DNA from: an uncultured Rubrobacteraceae bacterium
GTDB taxonomy: Bacteria; Actinomycetota; Rubrobacteria; Rubrobacterales; Rubrobacteraceae
DNA: 57,838 nucleotides
Assembly (NCBI GenBank): GCA_902806085.1
Contig: CADCVH010000132.1
Span: 1-57,838 of the forward strand
Direction of reading: 5' to 3'
Shown here: positions 9,623 to 17,279 of the stretch, piece after piece
Numbering within the stretch: position 1 is the stretch's first letter
Layout of the letters: every line of letters begins with the position of its first letter
The notes under the pieces: generated by a model
The model's database searches: none
What the model was told of the DNA's origin: nothing
What the model saw: only the letters and a program-made list of their open reading frames with translations
Made by a program: the position numbers and the translations under genes

Positions 9623-10237
9623 ATGGAGGTGGATGGCAGGGCCTACCAACTGGTTCACCCCTCCGTCGCGGACGCCCTGATCGACGAAGAGGAGTTCGAC
9701 GAGGACGAGCGGCTCCCGTACTGGGCCGAGATCTGGCCGAGCGCCATAGCCCTGGCCCGCCGGCTCTGGCGGGAAGATTTGAAGGACAGGCGGGCCGTCG
9801 AGCTCGGCTGCGGCGTCGGCCTCTCTACCCTCGCCGCCCTCGACCGCGGCGCCCGCGTCCTCGCCACCGACTACTACGGGGCCGCCCTGGATTTCACCCG
9901 CCACAACGCCCGGAAAAACGGGCTCCCGGAGCCGGACACGGCGCTCCTGAACTGGCGCGCCCCCGACGTGGAGGGTTTCGGGGCCTTCGATCTAGTGTTC
10001 GCGGCCGACGTTCTCTACGAGGAGGACAGCGCCCGGGCTCTGGCGGACCTCGTGCCATCGCTGCTGGCGCCTGACGGCGAGGCGCTCTTCGCCGACCCAG
10101 GGCGGCGCTACGAGCCGCTCTTCCGCGAGCTGATGGGCGGGGCCGGTTTCCGGTTCGATACGCAAGAGACGAACGTGGAGGTCGAGGGGCTGGAGAGGGG
10201 GGCGACGGTGGTGTTGCACCGCGTCCGGCGCCGGTAG
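9623..10237 (+). CDS. Class I SAM-dependent methyltransferase (lysine-methyltransferase-like, METTL/PF10294 type)
   Basis: About 204 residues from ATG 9623. Motif I is VELGCGVGLSTLAALDRGA and motif II is VLATDYYGAAL, both for SAM binding. FDLVFAADVLYEED has the spacing of the family that includes eukaryotic METTL21-like and ETFB lysine methyltransferases; DERLPYWAEIWPSAIALA just before motif I is typical. The substrate is unknown, with protein lysine likeliest by family. The ATG lacks a ribosome site and the coding-like sequence HLKGRTQLAESV precedes it in frame, so the true start may be a CTG at 9578, two bases after the preceding stop. Confidence 0.8.
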   Translation: MEVDGRAYQLVHPSVADALIDEEEFDEDERLPYWAEIWPSAIALARRLWREDLKDRRAVELGCGVGLSTLAALDRGARVLATDYYGAALDFTRHNARKNGLPEPDTALLNWRAPDVEGFGAFDLVFAADVLYEEDSARALADLVPSLLAPDGEALFADPGRRYEPLFRELMGGAGFRFDTQETNVEVEGLERGATVVLHRVRRR

Positions 10238-10238
10238 G

Positions 10239-10775
10239 GTGACGGGGGCGATCGAGGCGGCAAGGGCCCGGCCCCCCGACCTCGGCACCGTGCTTTCCAT
10301 CCTGGATTCCATCCTGGAGGAGGCGGCCCCGTGGCTGGCCTCGCGGGGGACACGCCAGTGGGAGCCGGGGACCCTCTCCCACGGGCGGATCGGGCTCCGG
10401 ATCGGGCGCGGGGAGGTGTACCTGTTCGTGCTGGGCGGCCCGGCCGTCGGGACCCTGGTGCTGCAGTGGTCCGACGAGGAGACCTGGGGCGACGTGCCCG
10501 ACGACGTGCCCGACGACGACGCCGGTTGCGTGCGCGGGCTCGCGGTCCGCCGGGAGGGGGCCGGCAAGGGGCTCGGACGCGAACTCCTCCGCCGGGCCGA
10601 GGTTCGCGTGGCTGATGCGGGTAGGGCGTACCTGCGCCCCGACTGTGGCGCGGAGAACCGGGCGCCCAACGATTACTACGCGGGGGCGGGTTTCCGTTGC
10701 CGCGGGCGGGCGCGCGTTTGCGGGGTGGAGGTGTCCCTTTACGAGAAGACGGTCGGTGCCGCGGCGGGAGGATAG
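10239..10775 (+). CDS. GNAT-family N-acetyltransferase
   Basis: 178 residues. The acetyl-CoA pyrophosphate loop is visible as RREGAGKGLGRELLRRAE (Q/RxxGxG/A pattern) after the strand CVRGLAV, followed by LRPDCGAENRAPNDYYAGAGF, the typical motif B ending. The substrate is unknown. The GTG start lies one base after the methyltransferase stop, so the two genes are probably cotranscribed and coupled. A DVPDDVPDDD acidic stretch, from a short GACGTGCCCGAC repeat, lies before the core and looks like a flexible insertion. Confidence 0.85.
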   Translation: MTGAIEAARARPPDLGTVLSILDSILEEAAPWLASRGTRQWEPGTLSHGRIGLRIGRGEVYLFVLGGPAVGTLVLQWSDEETWGDVPDDVPDDDAGCVRGLAVRREGAGKGLGRELLRRAEVRVADAGRAYLRPDCGAENRAPNDYYAGAGFRCRGRARVCGVEVSLYEKTVGAAAGG

Positions 10776-10790
10776 CGAGACTCCCCCTGC

Positions 10791-10796
10791 TATACT
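10791..10796 (+). promoter_or_regulatory. Extended -10 element of pcrA, probable leaderless start
   Basis: TGC-TATACT ends only 9 nt before the pcrA ATG, so transcription should start within about 0-3 nt of the start codon. No Shine-Dalgarno precedes the ATG, consistent with a leaderless mRNA. Confidence 0.6.
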
Positions 10797-10805
10797 TTTC
10801 CACCG

Positions 10806-12953
10806 ATGCTCCTGGACTCGCTAAACCCGACGCAACTGGACGCCGTGGAGCACACGGAAGGGCCGCTCCTCATCCTCGCGGGTGCCGGTAGCGGGAAGAC
10901 CCGCGTGCTAACGCATCGCGTCGCCCACCTCATAGACCAGGGGTTGGCCGCGCCGGAGGAGATACTCGCGATCACCTTCACCAACAAGGCCGCCCGCGAG
11001 ATGAAGGACCGCGTCGCCCTACTCGTAGGCCCCGACTCCCGCAAGATGTGGGTCTCGACCTTCCACGCGTTCTGCGCCCGCATCCTGCGCGTCCACGCCG
11101 AAAAACTCGGCTACAAACGCGAGTTCACCATCTACGACGGCGCGGACCAGGTGAGGCTCGTCAAGCGTTGCATCGTCGAGCTCGGTAAGGACCCGAAGCG
11201 GTTCAACCCGCGCTCCTTCCAGGCCCAGATAAGCTCCGCGAAAAACGTCCTCATGGCCCCGGACGACTTCCTGCGCAGCACCGAGGGCTACATCGCCGAG
11301 AACGTCGCCGAGGTCTACGACCTCTACCAGCGCCGCCTCTACGAGAACAACGCGATGGACTTCGACGACCTCATCATGCAGACCGTTGCCCTCATCGAGC
11401 TCTTCCCCGAAGTACGCGACCGCTACCAGACCCGCTTCAAGTACGTCCACGTCGACGAGTACCAGGACACAAACCACGCCCAGTACCGCCTCGTCAACAC
11501 CCTCGCCGCCAAACATCGTAACTTGTGTGTCGTTGGTGATGACGATCAGTCAGTCTATAGCTGGCGAGGGGCGGATATCCGGAACATCTTGGACTTCGAG
11601 CGGGACTACCCCGAGGCCGAGGTGGTGAAGCTGGAGCAGAACTACCGCTCGACGCAGACCATCCTGGACGCGGCGAACGCGGTCGTGGCGAACAACGCCT
11701 CGCGCAAGGCCAAGGAGCTGTGGACCGCCGGGGGCCAGGGGGAGCGCATCCGGGTGTTCGCGGCCTCGGACGAGTACGCGGAGGCGCGGTTTGTCGTGTC
11801 CGAGATCGAGAAGTTGACGGGTGGCGGGGCTTCGCCGAGGGACATCGCGGCGTTCTACAGGACCAACGCGCAGAGCCGGGCTCTGGAAGACGTTCTGGTG
11901 CGGGAGGGGGTTCCGTACCAGATCGTGGGCGGGGTCAGGTTCTACGAGCGGGCCGAGATCAAGGACGCGATGGCCTACCTCGCCGTAATCTCCAACCCCG
12001 CGGACTCCGTGGGCCTGGAGCGCATCATAAACGTCCCGAAGCGCGGCCTCGGCAACACCTCCGTCGCGAAGCTCCAGGACCACGCCCGCCTGAACGGGAT
12101 CCCGCTGTACGAGGCGCTCGCCGAAGCCCCCGCGGCAGGTCTCGCGGGCAAGGCGGCGAAGGCCTGCGCCGGCGTGAGGGAACTCTTCGAGGGGTGGCGG
12201 GTCGCGGCGCGGGAAGTCCCGCCGGCGGAGCTTATAGGGGCGGTCCTCGACGAGTCCGGGTACCGGGGGGAGTTGCGCAACGAGAACACCATAGAGTCGG
12301 AGTCCCGGCTGGAGAACCTCGAAGAGCTCATAAACGCGGCCCGCGAGTACGAGCGCGTCGAGCCGGAGCCCACCCTGGACGGCTTTTTGCAGGAGCAGGC
12401 GCTCTACTCTGCCCAGGACTCCATCACCTCGGAGGGGGGCAGCGTGACGCTCATGACGCTGCACAACGCGAAGGGCCTGGAGTTCGACCACGTGTTCGTG
12501 GTGGGGATGGAGGAGGGGACTTTCCCCCACTCCCGCTCGCTGGACGAGCAGAACCTCGAAGAGGAGCGCAGGCTGGCCTACGTCGGGATCACGCGGGCCA
12601 AGAAGACCCTCACGCTCACGCACGCCAAGCTCCGGTCGAACTGGGGCGAACGGGAGTACCGGATGCCCTCGCGCTTCCTCTCGGAGATACCCGACGAGTA
12701 CAAGTCCGGCACCGTGCCCACCGGGTCGGCCGCGGGACGCGGTGGCTGGGGGGTCGCGTCGTTCGGGCAGCGCGGGGGAGGGTTCCAGAAGGCCGGGACC
12801 GCCGGCGTGGACTACAGCGCGGGGGAGAAGGTCCGGCACGCCAAGTTCGGGGTCGGGCAGGTCGTCGAGGCCGGCGGCGGGAAGGTCATCGTCAGGTTCG
12901 GCAACCAGGAGAGGACCTTCGTCCCGGAGATGGCGCCGTTGAGCAAGGTGTGA
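10806..12953 (+). CDS. pcrA: ATP-dependent DNA helicase PcrA/UvrD
   Basis: The 715-residue SF1A 3'-5' helicase acts in nucleotide excision repair, replication restart and plasmid or RecA-filament clearance. Walker A is AGAGSGKT (residues 25-32), motif II/III is CVVGDDDQSVYSWRGAD, motif IV region LEQNYRST and motif V/VI TLHNAKGLEFDHVF...YVGITRAKK. The C-terminal Tudor-like PcrA domain (GEKVRHAKFGVGQVVE) is known in the family to contact RNA polymerase. Length is normal. Codon usage shifts sharply around nt 11513-11580, exactly at motif II/III, from almost all C-ending to AT-ending codons, then to more G-ending codons. Confidence 0.96.
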   Translation: MLLDSLNPTQLDAVEHTEGPLLILAGAGSGKTRVLTHRVAHLIDQGLAAPEEILAITFTNKAAREMKDRVALLVGPDSRKMWVSTFHAFCARILRVHAEKLGYKREFTIYDGADQVRLVKRCIVELGKDPKRFNPRSFQAQISSAKNVLMAPDDFLRSTEGYIAENVAEVYDLYQRRLYENNAMDFDDLIMQTVALIELFPEVRDRYQTRFKYVHVDEYQDTNHAQYRLVNTLAAKHRNLCVVGDDDQSVYSWRGADIRNILDFERDYPEAEVVKLEQNYRSTQTILDAANAVVANNASRKAKELWTAGGQGERIRVFAASDEYAEARFVVSEIEKLTGGGASPRDIAAFYRTNAQSRALEDVLVREGVPYQIVGGVRFYERAEIKDAMAYLAVISNPADSVGLERIINVPKRGLGNTSVAKLQDHARLNGIPLYEALAEAPAAGLAGKAAKACAGVRELFEGWRVAAREVPPAELIGAVLDESGYRGELRNENTIESESRLENLEELINAAREYERVEPEPTLDGFLQEQALYSAQDSITSEGGSVTLMTLHNAKGLEFDHVFVVGMEEGTFPHSRSLDEQNLEEERRLAYVGITRAKKTLTLTHAKLRSNWGEREYRMPSRFLSEIPDEYKSGTVPTGSAAGRGGWGVASFGQRGGGFQKAGTAGVDYSAGEKVRHAKFGVGQVVEAGGGKVIVRFGNQERTFVPEMAPLSKV

Positions 12954-12992
12954 TCCCGCACCGCAGAAGAGCAGCCTGACAGGAGAACCGCA

Positions 12993-14615
12993 ATGCCACA
13001 CGTTTACGTCACAGGCCACAAGAACCCGGACACCGACACGATAGCGTCGGCCATCGGGTACGCGGAGTTCAAGAACCTCGTCGACGCGGAGAACGAGTAC
13101 GCGCCGGCCCGCCTGGGCAAGGTCAACCCCCAGACGGCGTGGGCCCTGAAAACGAGCGGGGCGGGTGAGCCGAAGCTTCTGGAGCACATAATGCTCAGGG
13201 TAAAGGACGTGATGGCGCGCGACGTCGCGGTCGCCCACAAGAACGACCCGCTTCGCAACGTGGGCCTGACGATGGCCGGGCGGAACATAAGCCAGTTGCC
13301 CATAGTCGACGACGACGGGTCGCTCGTCGGGCTCATCACGGAGCGGAACCTGGCGCGCATGTACGTCAGGGAGTCCAGGGGGGCTTCGTCTTTCAGGGAG
13401 AGCCCGGTCAGCGTCGGGGCGATGCTGGAGGTGCTCGAAGGGGATCTGCTCGTCGGGGAGGACCGGGAGAGCGAGGGCCAGCTGTGGGTGATCTCCATGG
13501 GCGTGGACTCGATGGGCCAGTCCATGACGCGGGGAGACGTCGTGGTCGTCGGGGACCGCCCTGAGGCCCAGAGGCGGGCCATAGAGATCGGGGCCGGGGT
13601 GCTCGTCGTCTCCAACGGGGTGAGGCCCGAGGACGAGATCCTGAAGATGGCCGGGGAGCGCGGGACGACGGTGGTGCTCTCCCCTTTGGATTCTTACGTG
13701 ACCAGCCGCCTCATACAGCTCTCGGTCCCGTGCTGGGAGGTGATGAGCGAGAACCCGCTGACCGTCCACCCCGACGACCTGATAACGGACATAACCGAGC
13801 AGGTCATGGAGGTCCACTACCGCGCCGCCATCGCCGTCGACGGAAACCTGGTCCCCATCGGCGTCGTAACCAGGACCAACCTCCTGAACCCCAAGCCCCG
13901 GCGGGTGCTCCTCGTGGACCACGCCGAGGTCGGGCAGAGCGTCAAGGGCGTTGAGGGGGCCGAGGTCGTGGAGATCCTGGACCACCACCACGTCGGCGAC
14001 ATAGAGACGGCCTCCCCGATACCGGCCACCTTCGACCCCGTGGGCTCGACGGCGACCCTCATCGTCGAGCGCTTCAAGACGGCCGGCCTGCGTCCCGAGG
14101 AACCCACCGCGAAGATGCTGCTGGCGGCTATCTTATCTGACACCGTGATCCTGAACTCTCCAACCACCACCGACCGCGACCGCGAGGTCGTGAAGGCCCT
14201 CGAAGACTTCCTCGACCTCGACGCGGAGGCCTTCGGCCGGGAGATGTTCGAGGCCTCCTCCGACGTCTCGGACCTCTCCGGGGAGGAGATAGTGGGCCGG
14301 GACGCCAAGGAGTACGGTACGAGCTCCGGCGCCAGGGTTAGCGTCTCCCAGATAGAGACCGTCGGCCCCGGCCTGCTCGAGCGCAAAGACGAGCTCGTCG
14401 CCGCCCTCGAAGACCTCCGCGGCAAGAACGGCTACGTCTTCTCGGCGCTCATGGTCACGGACATCACCCAGGGCGGCACCCAGCTCCTGTGCACCGGGGA
14501 CTGCTCCTCCGTGCACCAGGCCTTCGACTCCCGGCCCCAGAACGGCGTCATAGAGCTGCCCGGCGTGATGAGCCGCAAGAAGCAGGTGGCGCCCGCGCTG
14601 CTGGCGATCTTGTAG
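12993..14615 (+). CDS. ppaC: Family II inorganic pyrophosphatase with CBS-DRTGG-CBS insert (CBS-PPase)
   Basis: 540 residues. The DHH-family catalytic domain (GHKNPDTDTIASAIGYAEF at the start, ILDHHHVGD near residue 329) is split by an insert. The insert holds a CBS motif (LMARDVAVAHKNDPL...), a DRTGG domain and a second CBS (ENPLTVHPDDL). The DHHA2 domain closes the protein (SRKKQVAPALLAIL). It hydrolyses PPi with Mn2+ or Co2+. In studied CBS-PPases adenine nucleotides bind the CBS pair as inhibitors or activators, and diadenosine polyphosphates activate enzymes that have DRTGG. The plain family II enzyme is about 310 residues, so the insert accounts for the size. Shine-Dalgarno AGGAGAA precedes the ATG. 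Confidence 0.92.
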   Translation: MPHVYVTGHKNPDTDTIASAIGYAEFKNLVDAENEYAPARLGKVNPQTAWALKTSGAGEPKLLEHIMLRVKDVMARDVAVAHKNDPLRNVGLTMAGRNISQLPIVDDDGSLVGLITERNLARMYVRESRGASSFRESPVSVGAMLEVLEGDLLVGEDRESEGQLWVISMGVDSMGQSMTRGDVVVVGDRPEAQRRAIEIGAGVLVVSNGVRPEDEILKMAGERGTTVVLSPLDSYVTSRLIQLSVPCWEVMSENPLTVHPDDLITDITEQVMEVHYRAAIAVDGNLVPIGVVTRTNLLNPKPRRVLLVDHAEVGQSVKGVEGAEVVEILDHHHVGDIETASPIPATFDPVGSTATLIVERFKTAGLRPEEPTAKMLLAAILSDTVILNSPTTTDRDREVVKALEDFLDLDAEAFGREMFEASSDVSDLSGEEIVGRDAKEYGTSSGARVSVSQIETVGPGLLERKDELVAALEDLRGKNGYVFSALMVTDITQGGTQLLCTGDCSSVHQAFDSRPQNGVIELPGVMSRKKQVAPALLAIL

Positions 14616-14767
14616 GTTCTAGGTTTTGAGGTTACAAGGTTTGAGGTTATAAGGCATAAGGTGTTGTGGAGGACCCTGGAACCGGCGGCCTGTTCGCGCG
14701 GCGGGCGTACGGCGGGTGCCCGCAGGCGCGGAGAAGCCCCGCCAACCGTCCCTCAAAACCTAGAACC
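14615..14767. repeat. Inverted-repeat element, copy 1 (AGGTTTTGAGG family)
   Basis: Perfect 17-bp arms GGTTCTAGGTTTTGAGG (14615-14631) and CCTCAAAACCTAGAACC (14751-14767) enclose 119 bp. The left arm begins on the last base of the pyrophosphatase stop codon and continues into degenerate repeats (GGTTTGAGG, GGCATAAGG). A related structure is at 23681-23845. It is possibly a small non-autonomous element or a long regulatory hairpin. Confidence 0.85.
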
Positions 14768-14848
14768 TCAAAGCCTCTGCGGCAAATCCTCTAAGATAAG
14801 ATGAGGTTGCGAAAAAGACGCCGTTGCGAAGATAATCGGGAGGCCGAG

Positions 14849-15130
14849 ATGATATCCGAGGAGCAGGTGCGGCACGTGGCCAGCCTGGCACGGCTGGGTT
14901 TGACGGAGGACGAGATAAAGGAGATGGGGGGGCAACTGGATGCCATCCTGGACAGCATCGAGAAGATCCGGGAGCTCGACCTCGCGGACACCCCGCCGAC
15001 GGCGAACCCGCTGAACCTCTCGAACGTCCTGCGCCCGGACGAACCCCGCCCTGAGCTGCCCCGGGAGGAGGCCCTCGCCCCGGCCCCCGACCCCGCCGAC
15101 GACCTCTTCGCCGTGCCGAGGATCGACTGA
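14849..15130 (+). CDS. gatC: Asp/Glu-tRNA amidotransferase subunit GatC
   Basis: The 93-residue small subunit stabilises GatA in the GatCAB complex, which amidates Glu-tRNA(Gln) and/or Asp-tRNA(Asn). The opening ISEEQVRHVASLARLGLTEDEI and the central TPPTANPLNLSNVLRPDEP are family hallmarks. The ATG at 14849 is chosen because GGGAGG lies 5 nt upstream; in-frame codons back to 14801 would add a basic stretch unlike GatC. It overlaps gatA by one base. Confidence 0.94.
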   Translation: MISEEQVRHVASLARLGLTEDEIKEMGGQLDAILDSIEKIRELDLADTPPTANPLNLSNVLRPDEPRPELPREEALAPAPDPADDLFAVPRID

Positions 15131-16578
15131 TGGAAGGCCTCTTGAACCTCACCGCCCGCGAACTGTCCGGGAAGATCGGCGCGGGCGAACTCTCCGTCCG
15201 CGAGGCGGCCGAGGCCGCCAACGCGCGCGTCGAGGAGGTGGAAGGGGACCTCAACTCCTTCGTCACTACCACGCCGGAGCTGGCGCTGACCCGGGCCGGG
15301 CGGGTGGACGAACGAGTGCGGAACGGCGGCGTGAAGCCCTGGGAGGGCGTGCCCCTCGTGGTCAAAGACGTCCTCAGCACGCGCGGGGTCAGGACGACTT
15401 GCGGGTCCAAGATCCTCGAAGACTTCACGCCCCTCTATGACGCCTCGGCCCTCAGGAGCTTCGGCGAGAGCCCGGTGATGGTCGGCAAGTCGAACATGGA
15501 CGAGTTCGCGATGGGCTCGTCGACGGAGAACTCCGCCTACGGCCCGACGAGGAATCCCTGGGACACGAACAGGGTGCCGGGCGGGTCTTCGGGCGGGTCG
15601 GCCGCCGCGGTGGCGGCGGGCGAGGGCTGGTGGGCGCTCGGGACGGACACCGGCGGGTCGGTGCGGCAGCCGGCGGCCCTGTGCGGCATAGTGGGGCTAA
15701 AGCCCACCTACGGGCGGGTCTCCCGGTACGGTTTGATCTCCTTCGGCTCCTCCCTCGACTGCATAGGCCCGATGACCCGCGACGTGAGGGATTGTGCGCT
15801 GCTTTTGCAGGCCACGGCCGGCCACGACCCCCGCGACTCCACGAGCGCCAACGTCGAGGTCCCGGACTACCTGGCGGGCCTCGAAGACGGCGTCGAAGGG
15901 TTGCGGGTCGGGGTCGTGACGGAGCTTATGGACGAGCGCATAGACGCCGGCGTGCGCGAGGTGACGAGTAAGGTGGCCGCAGGCCTGGAGGCCGCCGGGG
16001 CAGAGGTGGGAGAGGTCAACCTGCCGCACGCCTACTACGCGCTGGAGGCCTACTACATCATCGCGCCGGCGGAAGTCTCCTCGAATCTTGCCCGCTTCGA
16101 CGGGGTCCGGTACGGCCTCCGGGTGCCGGCCGACGGGGTGCACGAGATGTACCGGAAGACCAGGGAGGCCGGTTTCGGGGCGGAGGCGAAGCGCCGGATC
16201 ATGCTCGGCACCTACGCCCTCTCCTCGGGCTACTACGACGCCTACTACGCCCAGGCCCAGAAGGTGCGTACGAAGATCATAGAGGACTTCCGCGGGGCCT
16301 TTTCGCGCTACGACGTCCTCGTCTCCCCGACCTCGCCGTCCGTGGCCTTCGAGATCGGGGCCAAGACCGACGACCCGCTCGCCATGTACCTGCAGGACAT
16401 CTGCGCCGTCCCGGCCTCCCTGGCTGGCGTCCCCGCCATAAGCATCCCCGGCGGCCTCTCCGAAGGCCTCCCCGTCGGCGTGCAGCTCATGGGCGACCAC
16501 TTCACCGAGCCGATGCTCCTCCGCGCCGCCCGCGCCGCCGAGCAGGCCGCGAACTTCCGGTTCTCGCCCAGGCCGTAG
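15130..16578 (+). CDS. gatA: Asp/Glu-tRNA amidotransferase subunit GatA
   Basis: The 482-residue amidase-signature enzyme releases ammonia from glutamine for GatB. The Ser-cisSer-Lys triad is visible: Lys in PLVVKDVLSTRG, the Gly/Ser-rich signature PGGSSGGSAAAVAAG, and the nucleophile Ser in GTDTGGSVRQPAALCG. The gene is fused to gatC by a TGATG overlap. gatB is not next but 700 bp on, behind its own promoter and a Uma2 gene, so the three subunits are not one strict operon. Confidence 0.96.
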   Translation: MEGLLNLTARELSGKIGAGELSVREAAEAANARVEEVEGDLNSFVTTTPELALTRAGRVDERVRNGGVKPWEGVPLVVKDVLSTRGVRTTCGSKILEDFTPLYDASALRSFGESPVMVGKSNMDEFAMGSSTENSAYGPTRNPWDTNRVPGGSSGGSAAAVAAGEGWWALGTDTGGSVRQPAALCGIVGLKPTYGRVSRYGLISFGSSLDCIGPMTRDVRDCALLLQATAGHDPRDSTSANVEVPDYLAGLEDGVEGLRVGVVTELMDERIDAGVREVTSKVAAGLEAAGAEVGEVNLPHAYYALEAYYIIAPAEVSSNLARFDGVRYGLRVPADGVHEMYRKTREAGFGAEAKRRIMLGTYALSSGYYDAYYAQAQKVRTKIIEDFRGAFSRYDVLVSPTSPSVAFEIGAKTDDPLAMYLQDICAVPASLAGVPAISIPGGLSEGLPVGVQLMGDHFTEPMLLRAARAAEQAANFRFSPRP

Positions 16579-16608
16579 ACGAGGGTCGGGTGCGGAGCGC
16601 GGCTGCGC

Positions 16609-16614
16609 TATACT
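16609..16614 (+). promoter_or_regulatory. -10 element of the Uma2 gene, probable leaderless start
   Basis: TATACT ends 6 nt before the ATG at 16621, so the transcript should begin at or next to the start codon. No ribosome site is present. Confidence 0.6.
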
Positions 16615-16620
16615 CTTTAC

Positions 16621-17172
16621 ATGGTCGAGCGCGCCGCCGCACAGGGCTCCTTGAGCGTAGAGGATTACCTCGAAATGGAGAAGACCGCGACCGTGCGTCA
16701 CGAGTACGTGGCCGGCGAGGTCTACGCGATGACCGGGGCCACCCGGCGGCACAACAGGATCGCCGGCAACGTATACAGGCGGCTCGCTGATGCGGCGGCG
16801 GGAAGCCCATGTCGGGTCTACATGGAGACGGTCAAGCTGCGGATCGACGACGTCTTTTACTACCCGGACGTGATGGTCGCCTGCGGTCCCGAGCCGGACG
16901 ATCCCTACTACGAGGCCGATCCGTGCCTGGTGGTCGAGGTCGTCTCCCCGAGCACGGAGACCACAGACCGGCGCGAGAAGCTCGCCGCCTACAAGCGTAT
17001 CCCGGGCCTGAAGGCGTACCTGATCGTGGACCAGGAGCGGATGCGCGTCGAGCGGCATTTCCGGGACGAAGAGGGTGCGTGGCGACGAGGAGATCTGGTC
17101 GACGAGGGGCGTTTCTCCGTCCCCCGCCCGGAGACGTCTATCCCCCTGGCGGAGATCTACGAGGGCCTGTAG
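16621..17172 (+). CDS. Uma2-family putative endonuclease (PD-(D/E)XK fold)
   Basis: 183 residues. The Uma2 signatures are present: DYLEMEKTATVRHEYVAGEVYAMTGA at the start, read in parts, FYYPDVMVAC with the catalytic Asp, LVVEVVSPSTETTDRREK with the E-x-K-type site, and KAYLIVDQERMRVERHF. The family is abundant in Actinobacteria, Cyanobacteria and Chloroflexi, and its biological role is not established. It sits between gatA and gatB but has its own promoter, so it is likely an insertion into the gat neighbourhood. Confidence 0.88.
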   Translation: MVERAAAQGSLSVEDYLEMEKTATVRHEYVAGEVYAMTGATRRHNRIAGNVYRRLADAAAGSPCRVYMETVKLRIDDVFYYPDVMVACGPEPDDPYYEADPCLVVEVVSPSTETTDRREKLAAYKRIPGLKAYLIVDQERMRVERHFRDEEGAWRRGDLVDEGRFSVPRPETSIPLAEIYEGL

Positions 17173-17182
17173 AACCCGGGTC

Positions 17183-17204
17183 TGTAGGGGCGTCCGACGC
17201 CCCT
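17183..17204. repeat. TGTAGGGGCG palindrome, copy 1
   Basis: TGTAGGGGCGT-CCG-ACGCCCCT forms an 8-bp stem directly after the Uma2 gene. The same TGTAGGGGCG opening plus palindrome recurs right after rplI (46978-47002), suggesting a small dispersed palindromic repeat that may also end transcripts. Confidence 0.65.
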
Positions 17205-17233
17205 GACCCCCGATACTGAAGCTCTATCCCCGG

Positions 17234-17242
17234 TGCTAGAAT
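17234..17242 (+). promoter_or_regulatory. Extended -10 promoter of gatB
   Basis: TGC-TAGAAT is a good extended -10. Transcription would start near 17249, about 30 nt before the TTG start used here, and places the in-frame ATG at 17241 inside the promoter. Confidence 0.6.
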
Positions 17243-17279
17243 GGTTCCGAGCAGGCGACGCGTGGCGGAGGAAAACGCT

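Noticed and set aside
11550-13991. An 813-codon open frame on the minus strand, and similar very long antisense frames (for example 1541-3322, 34910-36679)
   Set aside because: They lie opposite pcrA, the pyrophosphatase, guaA and other clear genes. GC-rich third positions remove stop codons from antisense frames; their low-complexity Arg/Gly/Asp/His-rich products have no family features.
16621-17172. Uma2 gene as part of a toxin-antitoxin or restriction system
   Set aside because: No partner antitoxin or methylase adjoins it; it stands alone between gat genes.
17241-17279. ATG start of gatB at 17241
   Set aside because: The ATG overlaps the TAGAAT -10 element; the TTG at 17280 has a proper ribosome site.
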